38,561 nt of DNA, from assembly GCA_030765455.1 (NCBI GenBank), contig JAVCCM010000054.1, positions 1 to 38,561 on the forward strand, given 5' to 3'. The position numbers and the translations under genes were made by a program. This document shows, one piece after another, positions 1 to 9,903 of the stretch (position 1 is the stretch's first letter; each line of letters opens with the position of its first letter). Below the pieces are notes generated by a model that ran no database searches, had not been told where the DNA came from, and saw nothing but the letters and a program-made list of their open reading frames with translations. The stretch is from Candidatus Electryonea clarkiae. GTDB lineage: Bacteria; Electryoneota; Electryoneia; Electryoneales; Electryoneaceae.

Positions 1-120
1 TATCTTGATGAATTCGAATTCCGTTTCAACAGACGCTGGAACCTATTCAATATTTTCGATAAACTCTTGACACGTTGTATTCAAAGATCGACTATTACTT
101 TAGCTGAGCTAATGACATAA
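1..120 (+). pseudogene. C-terminal end of an IS1595/ISXO2-type transposase (cut by window edge)
   Basis: Frame 1 is open from the first base to a TAA at 118-120 and encodes 39 residues beginning YLDEFEFRFNRRWN and ending ITLAELMT. The YLDEF-FRFNRR motif followed by a short helical tail is characteristic of the C-terminus of ISXO2-like (IS1595 family) DDE transposases. The rest of the gene lies outside the window, so I cannot tell whether the element is intact or a remnant. I could not identify a terminal inverted repeat downstream of the stop. The family call rests on this short motif only. Confidence 0.72.
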
Positions 121-653
121 CCGGATAAAAGAATTGCAGAGATTACTTCGGAACAGCGAATTGCATAAAACCGTAGCAGAAATTTTCTCCCTGAAGGTTA
201 ACTCTTTTCATAAAGCAATAAGATATTATCTATTAGTAACAATAAACAAGTCAAAAAGGTGCGCTGATAAAAAAAGTTAATAAACCTAACTGGATGAGTC
301 CGCACAAAAAGTCTATTAGATATAGAATCTCCTAATCTATGTTTATCCTAATACTTGTAACTTATTTTACCGTATCTCGGGGGTGTTCAGGTGTGCTGAA
401 AATAATGGCTACATCTATCAATAAGAAGAAAATGCCCTTATTCAAAAATTCAGCATCTTATAATCTGTATCAAAGTTTGAAGTGAGACTCTCCATTTATG
501 ACTCCGTATAAGACAAATCCCATTTGAATCGTTTTCTAATCAAAATTTATTCCGTAAAAATTATTGTATTGTTTCAGAATAATCATTGATCCATTATATT
601 CCTGACACAAATATTTCTTTCAGAAACATAATAATAAATTATTGTGAAACAGT
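121..653. other. Intergenic region without a recognised gene
   Basis: This AT-rich stretch separates the transposase end from the sugar-kinase gene. I see no open frame with a ribosome binding site and no RNA gene. It should contain the right end of the IS element and the promoter of the downstream kinase operon, but neither is clear enough to mark. Confidence 0.5.
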
Positions 654-1727
654 TTGATTGACAAAATAGTAAATAACAGAACCGCACAGCAGGCAGTTCT
701 GGAAGAATTGTCAGCTTCTTCTTTAGGTATTCGCCCTACAAGTATTCTCAAACTCAAAGGCGATGCTTCACTTCGAACCATTTACAGGATATCTGGTGGT
801 GATAGAAGTATAATCGGAGTATATGGTCCTGATCTCTCTGAGAATAAAGCATTTATTAAGTTTACCAGGACTTTCTTGAAATTAGATTTGCCCGTTCCTG
901 AACTTTTCTCAGTTCACGATTCTGGCTATTATTATCTTCTCGAGGATTTAGGTGATTTGACATTATTTGATCATCTATTGCAGTTACGGGATGGAACAGG
1001 CTTACAATTCCCCAGAAATGAAATTGCCTGTCATTATTATGAAGCTGTCGAACAACTTGTGAGGTTCCAGGTTATGGGCGCTAATGAGATTGATTATTCC
1101 TACTGCTATCAACACGATGCATTTTCTGAGGAATCCTGGATTTTTGATCATAATTATTTTATAGATTGTTTCGCCAAAGTGCTTCTGCCAGGTTATCAGA
1201 AATGGGATATAGTTGAAAATGAGCTTGCAAAACACAGGAAATTGCTTATTCCTTACCCCCAGAAATATTTCCTGTATCGTGATTTTCAATCTCGTAATAT
1301 CATGGTGGCTGAAAATTTAAAGTTTATCGATTATCAATCTGGTCGCCGTGGAGCAGTATCCTATGATATTGCCTCGTTATTATATGACGCTCGAGCAGAT
1401 TTACCCGGGGATTTTATGCATGAACTGCTGGAATTGCATATTGAAGGTATTTGTGATAATACTGAGATGACAGCAGATGAACTCCATTCCGCTTTTGCAC
1501 CGTTTGCATTGATGAGAGTGTTGCAGGCGCTTGGGGCTTATGGTAACCTGGGGATTCTCAAAGGAAGAAGCGAGTACCTGGAAAGTATTCCCTATGGTCT
1601 CCGTAATTGCCTTGCTCTTCTTCATGATGACGAAAGGTTGAGAAAGCTTGAATCACTTTCTGACCTGCTATATCGTATCCAGGAAGAACGAGCCTGGGAG
1701 AATATCAAACCTGATACAAAAGGATAG
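654..1727 (+). CDS. Sugar kinase of the aminoglycoside phosphotransferase fold, AmgK-like (anomeric MurNAc/GlcNAc kinase)
   Basis: This 357-residue protein has the choline/aminoglycoside kinase fold. The N-terminal GDASLRTIYRI (residues 36-46) corresponds to the glycine-rich loop of AmgK-type kinases. The catalytic loop is YRDFQSRNIM (D210, N215) and the metal-binding Asp is D226 in FIDYQSG. AmgK phosphorylates the anomeric carbon of N-acetylmuramate or N-acetylglucosamine in the peptidoglycan salvage route, and MurU then makes UDP-MurNAc. The next gene, 3 bases downstream, carries a MurU-like nucleotidyltransferase domain, which supports that role here. The start is TTG, since no ATG lies nearby in frame; the ribosome binding site is poor. 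The His usually found in the HxD catalytic motif is Tyr here. Substrate specificity is inferred, and other small-molecule kinases share this fold. Confidence 0.75.
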   Translation: MIDKIVNNRTAQQAVLEELSASSLGIRPTSILKLKGDASLRTIYRISGGDRSIIGVYGPDLSENKAFIKFTRTFLKLDLPVPELFSVHDSGYYYLLEDLGDLTLFDHLLQLRDGTGLQFPRNEIACHYYEAVEQLVRFQVMGANEIDYSYCYQHDAFSEESWIFDHNYFIDCFAKVLLPGYQKWDIVENELAKHRKLLIPYPQKYFLYRDFQSRNIMVAENLKFIDYQSGRRGAVSYDIASLLYDARADLPGDFMHELLELHIEGICDNTEMTADELHSAFAPFALMRVLQALGAYGNLGILKGRSEYLESIPYGLRNCLALLHDDERLRKLESLSDLLYRIQEERAWENIKPDTKG

Positions 1728-1730
1728 AAA

Positions 1731-2876
1731 TTGAAAAACTCGCTGCTTATACGAGTATATAGTTTCAGCTACAAAAAAAGTCCTCCACTCAAAGATCCGA
1801 CCGGTAATGGCGGTGGTTTCGTTTTTGATTGCCGCGCTTTACCTAATCCTTACTGGATTCCGGAACTTGCACCACTCACAGGATTTGACGAAGCTGTGGT
1901 GACTATGCTCGATGCATCACAGGAAACAAAAGAATTTCTCGAAGCATCTTTGAGCATGGTAAATTCATCAACCAGGATTTACAGGGAAAAAGGATATACC
2001 GATCTTTCAATATCATTTGGCTGCACCGGGGGAAAACATCGTTCAGTATATTGTGCCAATAAAATATCGCAATATTTAATTGATTCCGGGTTCGATGTCC
2101 GCACTATTCACTGGCAAATGGAAAAAGACAATGAAATGTATTGCAAGAAGCGGGCAATGATTTTAGCTGCCGGATTCGGGACTCGCTTGAAACCAATGAC
2201 AGATAAGATTCCTAAAGCGCTTATTCAAGCTGGTGATCACCAAATGCTTGACTGGACAAAACAATCGCTTCAGAAAGCCGGATTTGATGAAATAGTGGTA
2301 AATGCTCATCATCATGCAGGGCAAATACAGGAATGGTATGAAGACATTGAAATAAGTGATGATAGTATTCCGCTTTCAATATCTTATGAAGAAGAGATCC
2401 TGGGTACGGGTGGTGGAATTAAGGCTGCGTCACGCTGGCTTCACGGTCCCAATCCATTCCTTGTACATAATGTAGATATCTGGACTGATTTTGATTTGAA
2501 TTATATCTACTCAAATCATAATTCGGAAGATATCGCTACCCTTGTTTGTCAGGAAAGGCAATCTTCCAGTTATCTTCTTGTAGATGATGCCAATAAAGTA
2601 TGCGGACTTTCGGTTAAGAATAAGGATAATATTGTTTCTGATTATGAAGGGGACTTGAAAAAACTCGGATTTACAGGAATTCATGTCTGTTCACATCATC
2701 TCCTCGAACATCTATCTGAGATGGACTGCTTCTCGATTATCGATGTATATCTGAACCTCATTGCTGAAGGTGAAACAGTAAGAGCGGTAACTATTCCGGG
2801 AATGTGGTTTGATATGGGTTCACACGAAAAACTTGAGAAACTGAGAGATCATTTAAGAAAATCACAAAACGTATAA
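1731..2876 (+). CDS. Fusion of a RapZ C-terminal-like domain with a MurU-like sugar-1-phosphate nucleotidyltransferase
   Basis: The 381-residue protein has two parts. Residues 1 to about 136 match the C-terminal domain of RapZ (FDCRALPNPYW near 32, PLTG at 48-51, and GCTGGKHRSVY at 97-107). The N-terminal Walker-type domain of RapZ is absent. Residues 143-381 form a nucleotidyltransferase: MILAAGFGTRLKPMTDKIPK at 143-162, then an LGTGGGIK loop and HNVDIWTDFD, typical of MurU and GlmU/RmlA-like enzymes. In RapZ of enterobacteria the C-terminal domain senses glucosamine-6-phosphate. A fusion suggests, as inference, that salvage nucleotidyl transfer is coupled to amino-sugar sensing or to RNA binding. 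The start is TTG, 3 bases after the kinase stop, with AAAGGA ahead of it, so translation is probably coupled to the kinase. The domain calls are firm; the combined function is not. Confidence 0.82.
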   Translation: MKNSLLIRVYSFSYKKSPPLKDPTGNGGGFVFDCRALPNPYWIPELAPLTGFDEAVVTMLDASQETKEFLEASLSMVNSSTRIYREKGYTDLSISFGCTGGKHRSVYCANKISQYLIDSGFDVRTIHWQMEKDNEMYCKKRAMILAAGFGTRLKPMTDKIPKALIQAGDHQMLDWTKQSLQKAGFDEIVVNAHHHAGQIQEWYEDIEISDDSIPLSISYEEEILGTGGGIKAASRWLHGPNPFLVHNVDIWTDFDLNYIYSNHNSEDIATLVCQERQSSSYLLVDDANKVCGLSVKNKDNIVSDYEGDLKKLGFTGIHVCSHHLLEHLSEMDCFSIIDVYLNLIAEGETVRAVTIPGMWFDMGSHEKLEKLRDHLRKSQNV

Positions 2877-2951
2877 TTGCAGTAGCGGAACCTCAATTAA
2901 TTAGATAATAAATATCTGGATATAAGAATATCAAACTTTCTAAAACAACAA

Positions 2952-3650
2952 ATGACACACTCACAGCGAATTAAGCAAATGTTTAATAGTATCTCGCCAA
3001 CTTATGATACATTAAATCACCTGATGTCGTTCGGATTCGACATACTTTGGAGAAATAAGGCAGTACAAAGCCTTCCCTCTTCAGCGGAAGAGATTCTTGA
3101 TATAGGAACAGGCACCGGCGACCTCGTAATTTCAGCAGCTCGAAAAAACCAAAAGCTTAAAGGATTCGGGTTAGATTTCGCTGCTCAAATGGTCAAACAA
3201 GCGAAACTAAAGACTCAGAAAAAGCATTTGACGGAAAGAATCAGTTATATTACAGGCGATGGTTTAAACCTTCCATTTCCGGATAAAAGTTTCGATGCTG
3301 TTACAATTGCCTTTTGTTTAAGAAATATTGATGATAAAAAAGCAGCATTAGTTGAGATGGCAAGAGTATTACGCAACGGGGGCAAAGTAATTGTACTTGA
3401 AATGACATTTCCGGAAAATATAGGATTCCGGAAATTTTTCAATATATATCTTGACAATTTGATCCCCTTAATCGGGCGAAGCATCTCAAGAGATGCAAAA
3501 GCATACCGTTATCTTCCCGTTTCGATTAAAGGATTTGTAAAACCGGATGAATTGACAATACTATTCAATGAAGCCGGGTTAGAAAGGGTGAAATATACTA
3601 AGCTGAGTTTTGGTATTGCTTACATCCATGAGGGATATGTACATTACTAA
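2952..3650 (+). CDS. ubiE: Demethylmenaquinone methyltransferase / ubiquinone C-methyltransferase
   Basis: This 232-residue SAM-dependent methyltransferase has the usual length of UbiE/MenG. The N-terminus RIKQMFNSISPTYDTLNHLM is the family signature. Motif I is DIGTGTGDL (50-58), followed by GLDFAAQMV, and the second signature is AFCLRNIDDKKAALVEMARVL. It carries out the last methylation in menaquinone synthesis (demethylmenaquinone to menaquinone), or the C-methylation step of ubiquinone synthesis where that pathway exists. With the FCB-like character of the window, menaquinone is the likelier product. It sits 75 bases after the sugar-salvage pair and may or may not share their transcript. 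The ribosome binding site is weak. Confidence 0.93.
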   Translation: MTHSQRIKQMFNSISPTYDTLNHLMSFGFDILWRNKAVQSLPSSAEEILDIGTGTGDLVISAARKNQKLKGFGLDFAAQMVKQAKLKTQKKHLTERISYITGDGLNLPFPDKSFDAVTIAFCLRNIDDKKAALVEMARVLRNGGKVIVLEMTFPENIGFRKFFNIYLDNLIPLIGRSISRDAKAYRYLPVSIKGFVKPDELTILFNEAGLERVKYTKLSFGIAYIHEGYVHY

Positions 3651-3915
3651 AAAATTTGCATTTATGAACCAACACATCGCTTTTTCGAGGTTGTTGTAAG
3701 AGGTAAGTGGTGGACAAAGCCACGTGGCTCAAGTTGTTATGTCAATCCCTGGTTTTGCCCTGATATCCACAGATGTACATCAGGACATCAATGGTTTACT
3801 CCAACAAATCAGGTTATGAAACAGCAGTGTATGTGAATTGATCCAGCATCTTACTTGGTCATAAGCGCAAACTACCAGTATAGCATACTGCCTGCATTAA
3901 ACGTATCAGAGGATT

Positions 3916-6900
3916 ATGGTATTAAAACCCGCAAAAATTCTTGTAGTTGATGATGACCAGACTCATAGTGAACTTGTCTGGCAGGCTTTTTCTTCCCATA
4001 AAGACAAATTTCTCCTGATGACAACTCAGGATTTACCAGGGGTGAAGTCTTTCCTCAAAGAACAAAATCCCGACCTTATTGTTGCATGTTTTTCACTTCG
4101 GGACGGGATATTGAAAATACTTTCCAAGTCTGGGAAGAATAATACACTCCCGATAATATTTCTTGTTTCAAGCCTGCAACAAGCTTCTGTATTTGATCCA
4201 AACGATGAAGAGCGTATTGATTATTTTATTGAATCAGAAGAAACTGTAATGGATTTACCTCATATCTGCAGGCGTTTTATCAGAGAATATTCAAGTATAA
4301 TCGCGAGAAATAAAACCAACAACCTTCTTGATCTTCAATGTCAACTGTCAAAAGCTCTTAACGCTTCAGTTCTATTCGAAGAAGCGCTTCAAAAATCACT
4401 TGACACAGCATTAAACCTTGATGAGTTTGACTCGGGTGGAGTTTATCTGAAGGATTTGACAGATGGGTCATTAAATTTAATGATGCATGTCAATCTTTCT
4501 GAGGAATTCCGGAAAATTGCTTCTCGATTTGAAGCAGAATCTGAGCAGGCACAGTTTGTCCTTAAATCAGGTCCTCAATACCTTAGCCATAGTGAAACTC
4601 CAGCGGAATTAATTGGTTGGAGAATGATTGAAAGGCTACACTCTATTGCAATTATACCTGCCAAATACTTCGATGATATTGTAGCAGTATTGATCCTCAC
4701 CTCGCATAGAAATGGCAGCATTCCCGAGGAAATTTGCAAGACTCTTGATTCTTTAGGTATCCAGTTGGGTAATGTCATTACAAGGCTTAAAGTTGAAGAG
4801 GCATTTCAAGCCAGTGAGGATAATTATAGAAAGCTTGCTGAAGAAGTTTCAGATGTGTTGATGAGAATTTCTTTTGAAGGTGAAATCTTTTATTGCAGTC
4901 CGGCAATTAAAGACTTTTCCGGATATGAGTCCAGTTCGGTTATCGGATCGAAGATTTTCAAATATTTCGTTCATAAAAAAGAACTTGTTAAGGCAATTAA
5001 GACATTTCAAAATATAACCGCGGAAAATAATTCTGCTGTAGTGGAATTTCTTCTTAAACCTGATAACAGGGAACCGTTTTACGTAGAAATTGCTGGCAGA
5101 AAAGTAAACTATGGTGGAGAAACAGTTTTCCATTGTGTGATGCGTGATATATCAGAACGCAAAACTGTGGAGAAAGCTCTACAACGGCGTGCGGCAATTC
5201 AGCAATCGGTAGCTTACGTAGCAGAATGGTTTATCAGGGTAGCACCTTGGAGCGCAAATATTGTTGATATTCTGAGGTGGCTGGGAGAGGCGACTGAGGT
5301 ATCATCTGTTCAACTCTTTCAAAATCAAAGTTCAGATAATGGAAACATAAAATCGGTACTTCTTCATAAGTGGACTCATAATGAAAATGAAGAAGTTAAT
5401 AACGATTATCAGTATCGGGAATTTGCATTACATGAATGCGGTTTGGGAAGATGGACGAAAATCTTGAGAAGCGGCGAAGCTATCTATGGCAGGACCGCAT
5501 TATTTCCTGATGAAGAGCGGGAATTCTTTGAATCTCAAAATGTACTTTCTGTATCGGCTGTTCCAGTAAATGTCGGTCAGGCATGGTGGGGCTTTCTTCG
5601 TTTTGATGACTGCTCTGTCGAACAGGATTGGCTCGCAATGGAAATAGACAATTTAAGCACTGCAGCCTCAACTCTAGGCGCTGCGATCCATCGAGAACAA
5701 TATGAAGGAGCCCTGCGACAATCAAAACAGGAGACTGAACTCTTTAACAAGCAATTGCAGGAAGCCACGAATCAAGCAAACAAGTGGGCAATGGAAGCTG
5801 ATGTGGCGAATCATGCAAAAAGCGATTTTCTTGCAAACATGAGTCACGAAATCCGTACTCCTATGAATGGTATTATTGGAATGATCGGATTATTGCTTGA
5901 ATCGGATATATCCAGTGAGCAGCGTGAATACGCTGACACGGTTTTAAGCAGCGCAATTGCATTACTGGATATTATCAATGATATCCTTGATTTCTCTAAA
6001 ATTGAAGCAGGGAAATTAGACCTGGAGATGATAGACTTTGATCTTCGCACGGTAGTAGAAGAAATCAACGACATGATGGCTCTTAAAGCACATGAAAAAG
6101 AGCTTGAATACGTGTGTTTGATCGAACCGGATGTACCTGCACTACTACATGGTGATCCAGGCCGTATACGGCAGGTTATGATTAATCTTATTGGTAACGC
6201 ATTAAAATTTACATCTGAAGGAGAAATATTTGTTCACATCTGTCATGGGATGGATAATGATTCGTCTGCTGATATCACTTTCAGGGTTGTAGATACGGGA
6301 ATCGGTATTCCTGATGATAAGATTAAATCTTTATTTGAGCCTTTCGTGCAAGCAGATTCTTCTACAACGAGAAAATTTGGCGGGACAGGACTTGGTCTAT
6401 CAATTTCAAGGCGCCTTGTTGAAATGATGGAGGGTCAGATTGAAGTAGAGAGCGAGGTAAATAAAGGCTCAACATTCAGTTTTGATTTAAACATGAAGAA
6501 GCAGGTTGGTCAACAAGATGCATTGTTGGAAATCCCAGGAGATTTGAACAATAAGCGTGTACTTGTAATAGACGATAATCCAACAAGTAGATTCGCCTTG
6601 AGGTGGCAGATTGAAGCTTTGGGATTTAGATTTGAAGAGGCGGAATCCTATTCAGCATCGCTTGAGATCATAAATAATTCGTTCTCAGAGAATGATCCGG
6701 TTCAAATTGTATTAATGGATAATATAATAACGGTAAAAGAAGCCGAAGAATTCGGGAAAGAGATTATCTCAAACTCCCGGATGAACAACATAAAACTCAT
6801 TATGATGTATAAGCTTGGGAATCGCATTGACTTTAAGAAGCTGAATAAACATGGATTCAGAGGTTTTATCCCCAAGCCGGTAAAATTATCACAACTGATA

Positions 6901-7767
6901 AAAGTCTTACATAAGATCCTTGATATTTCTCAAGAAGAAAGCAGCTATGAAGAACAAAAATTGGAGACAAAAACATTATCTGAAAAAGAAATGAGTCTCA
7001 TTCGAATTTTAATTGCTGAAGACAATCTTGTGAATCAGAAAGTTGTTATAGCGTTTCTTGCCAAACTTGGATATAATGCAGATATTGCTGTAAATGGTAT
7101 CGAGGCTGTTAATACTCTGTCGAAATCAAATTATGATCTGGTGTTTATGGATATCCGAATGCCGGAGATGGATGGCTTAGAAGCGACGCGTTTCATTCGC
7201 AACCCAGAATCCAAAGTGCTGAATCATTCAATTCCAATCATTGCTATGACTGCTCATAACACTGCGAGTGATAAGGAAGAATGCCTGAATGCCGGTATGA
7301 ATGACTATATATCAAAACCATTTAATGTCAGCGAACTTGATGAAAAGATATTATTTTGGACTCAGGATAAGTCAAAGGTTAAAATAGATGATCAGAAAGA
7401 ACATCCTTCGGAACCTCCAACTCACCAGATTTTTGACCGGGAAGGTTTTCTCGAGCGGATTGATAATGATATGGAGATGTTGAAGATGCTGGTTGGTGTT
7501 TTTGTTGATGACGCTCCGAAGCAATTTGTTATTCTTGGCAAAGCGCTGGAAGAGAAGGATGCAAGAATTGTTCATAGAAAAGCTCATGCGCTCAAAGGAG
7601 CGGCTGGCAATGTTGGCGCTGCTGCAATAAGAAAATTGGCTTACCAAATGGAAACAGCAGGAAAAGAGGAAGACATTGACAAGGCTGATATCCTGTTTAG
7701 ACAGATGGAGAAAGAATTTAACGCTTTGAAAAAGCACCTTGCAGATGAAGGAATTATAGAGAATTAA
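3916..7767 (+). CDS. Hybrid sensor histidine kinase: pseudo-receiver, GAF, PAS, GAF, HisKA, HATPase, two receivers, HPt
   Basis: This 1283-residue protein is a BarA/ArcB-style phosphorelay kinase with no membrane segment, so it is probably cytoplasmic. Approximate order: receiver-like domain (5-125), GAF (130-290), PAS (303-415), second GAF (425-595), a short coiled coil, HisKA with [12 protein letters not shown] (H644), HATPase_c with the N-box around 753 and GTGLGLS, receiver 2 (890-1005, D935), receiver 3 (1030-1150, D1079 in [10 protein letters not shown]) and HPt (1175-1280, H1224 in HALKG). The first receiver keeps the acidic VDDDQ cluster, but C58 occupies the phospho-acceptor position and the KP motif is lost, so it is unlikely to be phosphorylated. 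The ATG follows AGAGGA. The two receiver proteins downstream are plausible partners, which is an inference from neighbourhood. Confidence 0.93.
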   Translation: MVLKPAKILVVDDDQTHSELVWQAFSSHKDKFLLMTTQDLPGVKSFLKEQNPDLIVACFSLRDGILKILSKSGKNNTLPIIFLVSSLQQASVFDPNDEERIDYFIESEETVMDLPHICRRFIREYSSIIARNKTNNLLDLQCQLSKALNASVLFEEALQKSLDTALNLDEFDSGGVYLKDLTDGSLNLMMHVNLSEEFRKIASRFEAESEQAQFVLKSGPQYLSHSETPAELIGWRMIERLHSIAIIPAKYFDDIVAVLILTSHRNGSIPEEICKTLDSLGIQLGNVITRLKVEEAFQASEDNYRKLAEEVSDVLMRISFEGEIFYCSPAIKDFSGYESSSVIGSKIFKYFVHKKELVKAIKTFQNITAENNSAVVEFLLKPDNREPFYVEIAGRKVNYGGETVFHCVMRDISERKTVEKALQRRAAIQQSVAYVAEWFIRVAPWSANIVDILRWLGEATEVSSVQLFQNQSSDNGNIKSVLLHKWTHNENEEVNNDYQYREFALHECGLGRWTKILRSGEAIYGRTALFPDEEREFFESQNVLSVSAVPVNVGQAWWGFLRFDDCSVEQDWLAMEIDNLSTAASTLGAAIHREQYEGALRQSKQETELFNKQLQEATNQANKWAMEADVANHAKSDFLANMSHEIRTPMNGIIGMIGLLLESDISSEQREYADTVLSSAIALLDIINDILDFSKIEAGKLDLEMIDFDLRTVVEEINDMMALKAHEKELEYVCLIEPDVPALLHGDPGRIRQVMINLIGNALKFTSEGEIFVHICHGMDNDSSADITFRVVDTGIGIPDDKIKSLFEPFVQADSSTTRKFGGTGLGLSISRRLVEMMEGQIEVESEVNKGSTFSFDLNMKKQVGQQDALLEIPGDLNNKRVLVIDDNPTSRFALRWQIEALGFRFEEAESYSASLEIINNSFSENDPVQIVLMDNIITVKEAEEFGKEIISNSRMNNIKLIMMYKLGNRIDFKKLNKHGFRGFIPKPVKLSQLIKVLHKILDISQEESSYEEQKLETKTLSEKEMSLIRILIAEDNLVNQKVVIAFLAKLGYNADIAVNGIEAVNTLSKSNYDLVFMDIRMPEMDGLEATRFIRNPESKVLNHSIPIIAMTAHNTASDKEECLNAGMNDYISKPFNVSELDEKILFWTQDKSKVKIDDQKEHPSEPPTHQIFDREGFLERIDNDMEMLKMLVGVFVDDAPKQFVILGKALEEKDARIVHRKAHALKGAAGNVGAAAIRKLAYQMETAGKEEDIDKADILFRQMEKEFNALKKHLADEGIIEN

Positions 7768-8092
7768 TTATCGTAAACTTATTCGCTGTGTGATCTTTAA
7801 GAAATGCAGATTAATACTCATATTCTTTCTGTCTTTCGATGAAATATTAATATTCATAAAGAAAGATTTTATGTATAGTAGTTCTCAAAGTAAAGTTCGT
7901 TTGATTTTTAGTGTGCCCTGGACAGCTCGATGTCCGGGAAATGCTAACCGAACCTAAAACGAGCATTATTATCAAGAACTACAATAGTTACTGAGCACCG
8001 AACTAATTTTCATTATGCATCTATACCATGCTTTAACAGTAAGACAGGATTAAATATAACGACTAATACCACCTTATTTCCGGAGATATCAA
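7768..8092. other. Intergenic region carrying one copy of a stem-loop repeat
   Basis: There is no gene here. About 100 bases (roughly 7888-7985) resemble the region 10153-10250 upstream of the metallo-hydrolase gene, and the most conserved part is a strong hairpin (separate entry). The promoter of the first receiver gene must lie here; I could not pick it out reliably. Confidence 0.6.
7888..7985. repeat. Dispersed ~100-bp repeat, copy 1, with central hairpin
   Basis: The hairpin is 7917-7938: an 8-bp stem (CCTGGACA paired with TGTCCGGG, one G-T wobble) with the 6-base loop GCTCGA. Copy 2 is at about 10153-10250, where the same stem is a perfect Watson-Crick palindrome (CCCGGACA / TGTCCGGG, loop GCTTGA). 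The base change in the stem preserves pairing as a wobble, which hints at selection on RNA structure. Flanking similarity (AAGTT-GTTTG upstream, GCATTATT-TCAAGA downstream) shows a longer shared unit. There is no T-run after the stem, so it is not a classic terminator. Confidence 0.7.
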
Positions 8093-8695
8093 TTGAAAGT
8101 ACTGATATGCGATGATGATTTAACTTCCCGTAAAATCCTGGAGTCGATTCTTCCTATATGGGAATATGAGCCGGTATCAACAGAAAATGGCATGGAAGCA
8201 TTAGAGAAAATGCAGGAACCGGACGCTCCAAAAATTGCAATCATCGACCGAATAATGCCGGGAATGGACGGTGTTGAAGTATGTCGCAAGTTGCGTTTGA
8301 TGGATGTTGAAATACCCCATTATGTTATCCTGTTGACTGTGCTGGGAAGCAAAAAGGAGATTGTTGAAGGTCTTGAGGCTGGAGCTGATGATTATATTTC
8401 CAAACCATTCGACAGTGAAGAATTACGTGCCAGGTTGAATGTTGGGAAAAGAATTGTCGAGTTACAGGAAACCCTGTCCCAGCGTATGAAAGAGCTTCAG
8501 GAGACCATCAATCAGAATAAATCCTTACGGGGACTTCTCCCCATGTGTTCACATTGCCACAAGATACGTGATAAATTTGATCAATGGCATCCATTGGACG
8601 TTTATGTAACAGAACATTCTGAAGCACGGGTAAGTCACGGAATATGCCCTGACTGCAAGAGTAAGTATTACGGCGAGCTGTTTGAGGATAAATAG
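8093..8695 (+). CDS. Response regulator with C-terminal Cys4 (zinc-ribbon-like) domain
   Basis: In this 200-residue protein, residues 1-120 are a complete receiver: acidic DDD at 7-9, phospho-acceptor D52 in IIDRIMPGMDG, T82 and K104 in YISKPF. A coiled-coil-like linker (120-145) leads to a C-terminal domain with LPMCSHCHKIRD and HGICPDC, giving four cysteines at 152, 155, 185 and 188 that could bind zinc. There is no DNA-binding output domain. This Cys4 tail is known from many receiver and sensor proteins, but its function is not established to my knowledge. The start is TTG with CGGAG 8 bases ahead. A paralogue follows at 8854, and the large hybrid kinase precedes it, suggesting one signalling unit. 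Confidence 0.88.
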   Translation: MKVLICDDDLTSRKILESILPIWEYEPVSTENGMEALEKMQEPDAPKIAIIDRIMPGMDGVEVCRKLRLMDVEIPHYVILLTVLGSKKEIVEGLEAGADDYISKPFDSEELRARLNVGKRIVELQETLSQRMKELQETINQNKSLRGLLPMCSHCHKIRDKFDQWHPLDVYVTEHSEARVSHGICPDCKSKYYGELFEDK

Positions 8696-8853
8696 CCCGC
8701 TGAATGAGATTTTCCTCAATTTTCAGCTATCGTTAATTTAATTGTCATAGACAAAATAATTCTAATAAATAGATCAGACTTAACATTCTTAAACAAGAAA
8801 ATGCAAACAATTACGCATCAGGATTATCCGATTACCTGGAGGAGTAAGGAGCG

Positions 8854-9498
8854 ATGAGAGTACTAATTGCTGAAGATGATTTAACTTCACGTAAACTGCT
8901 CGAAGTAGTATTAAGCAAGTGGGGTTATGAAGTTGTTTCCGCCAGCGATGGTGATGAAGCCTGGGCTGAACTCCAGGAAAAAGATTCGCCTGATCTTCTC
9001 ATTCTTGACTGGATGATGCCGGGAATGGATGGCGTTGAGATATGCAGAGAACTTCGTAAAATGGAGGATGCCAACTCAAAATATATCATTCTTTTAACTG
9101 CACTTGGCAGCAAGGCTCGAATAGTTGAGGGTATAGAAGCGGGGGCAAACGATTATATTACTAAACCATTTCATAACGATGAACTCCGTGTTCGTGTAAG
9201 AGCAGGTCAGAAGATTGTCGAATTGCAGGCTTCTTTGACCCATCGTATCAGTGAGTTGGAGGAAGCCCTCGATCATATAAAAACTCTCCAGGGGCTTATT
9301 CCGATCTGTATGTACTGTCGCAGTATTCGTGATGATAGCGGAGCATGGGAAAAAATGGAAATCTATATCGAACAGCACTCCCATGCTCAGTTTTCCCATG
9401 GCATCTGCCCGGTTTGCCGTGATAAACACTTTGGATCGATATTAAATAAGAAAAAAAAGAATACTAATCAGGAAGAAAAGCCGCGTGACAGACTTTGA
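8854..9498 (+). CDS. Response regulator with C-terminal Cys4 domain (paralogue of the preceding gene)
   Basis: This 214-residue protein is collinear with its upstream neighbour over almost its whole length. The receiver has EDD at 7-9, D52 in LDWMMPGMDG, T82 and K104. The four cysteines (152, 155, 185, 188) fall at exactly the same positions (LIPICMYCRSIRD, HGICPVC). It ends in a Lys/Glu-rich tail (KKKKNTNQEEKPRDRL) not found in the paralogue. A very strong ribosome binding site (GGAGGAGTAAGGAG) precedes the ATG, so it may be made in larger amounts than the TTG-started copy. The pair looks like a tandem duplication that has since diverged. Partner kinase and output are unknown; a phospho-sink or protein-protein output is possible, because no DNA-binding domain is present. 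Confidence 0.88.
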   Translation: MRVLIAEDDLTSRKLLEVVLSKWGYEVVSASDGDEAWAELQEKDSPDLLILDWMMPGMDGVEICRELRKMEDANSKYIILLTALGSKARIVEGIEAGANDYITKPFHNDELRVRVRAGQKIVELQASLTHRISELEEALDHIKTLQGLIPICMYCRSIRDDSGAWEKMEIYIEQHSHAQFSHGICPVCRDKHFGSILNKKKKNTNQEEKPRDRL

Positions 9499-9690
9499 AA
9501 AGGCCGGTCCACCGTAAGAAGAGCTTGCTTGATTTAGTCCGGATATCCTTAATTCGATATAAGTCTATGAAAAAGCTTAGAGAGATTTCTGATTGACAGT
9601 GTACAGTTTTTGTACAGAGAATCCTGCATGCGCAGATGGTCAATTACCAGCTGGCTTCACTTACCAGGTTTTAGACTTTCAAACTTTTAT

Positions 9691-9903
9691 CTAATCAGTC
9701 TTGTATTTGAAAGAGAGGTTCACCTTGGCACGGTAGGCAACTACCTTCCCGTTTTCAATTTTCATGTCAAGTTTACTGACTTCTGCAACTCGCAGATCCT
9801 GCAGGCTCTCCCCGGCGGTTTCTACAGCATACTTTGCCGCTTTTTCCCAGGATTCATCGCTGGTTCCGACCAGTTCGATAACCTTATAAACGCCTTCGCT
9901 CAT
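9691..9903 (-). CDS. Dodecin (small flavin-binding protein)
   Basis: This 70-residue protein begins MSEGVYKVIELVGTS and continues SWEKAAKYAVETAGESLQDL and KVNLSFKY, the full dodecin pattern (beta strand, one helix, two long strands). Dodecins assemble as hollow dodecamers that store riboflavin, FMN or FAD. The ATG at 9903 is chosen because AAGGAGA lies just ahead of it; an upstream in-frame extension of 14 residues has no ribosome binding site and is not family-like. It is transcribed away from the metallo-hydrolase gene and towards the receiver genes. No terminator is obvious. Confidence 0.92.
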   Translation of the reverse strand: MSEGVYKVIELVGTSDESWEKAAKYAVETAGESLQDLRVAEVSKLDMKIENGKVVAYRAKVNLSFKYKTD

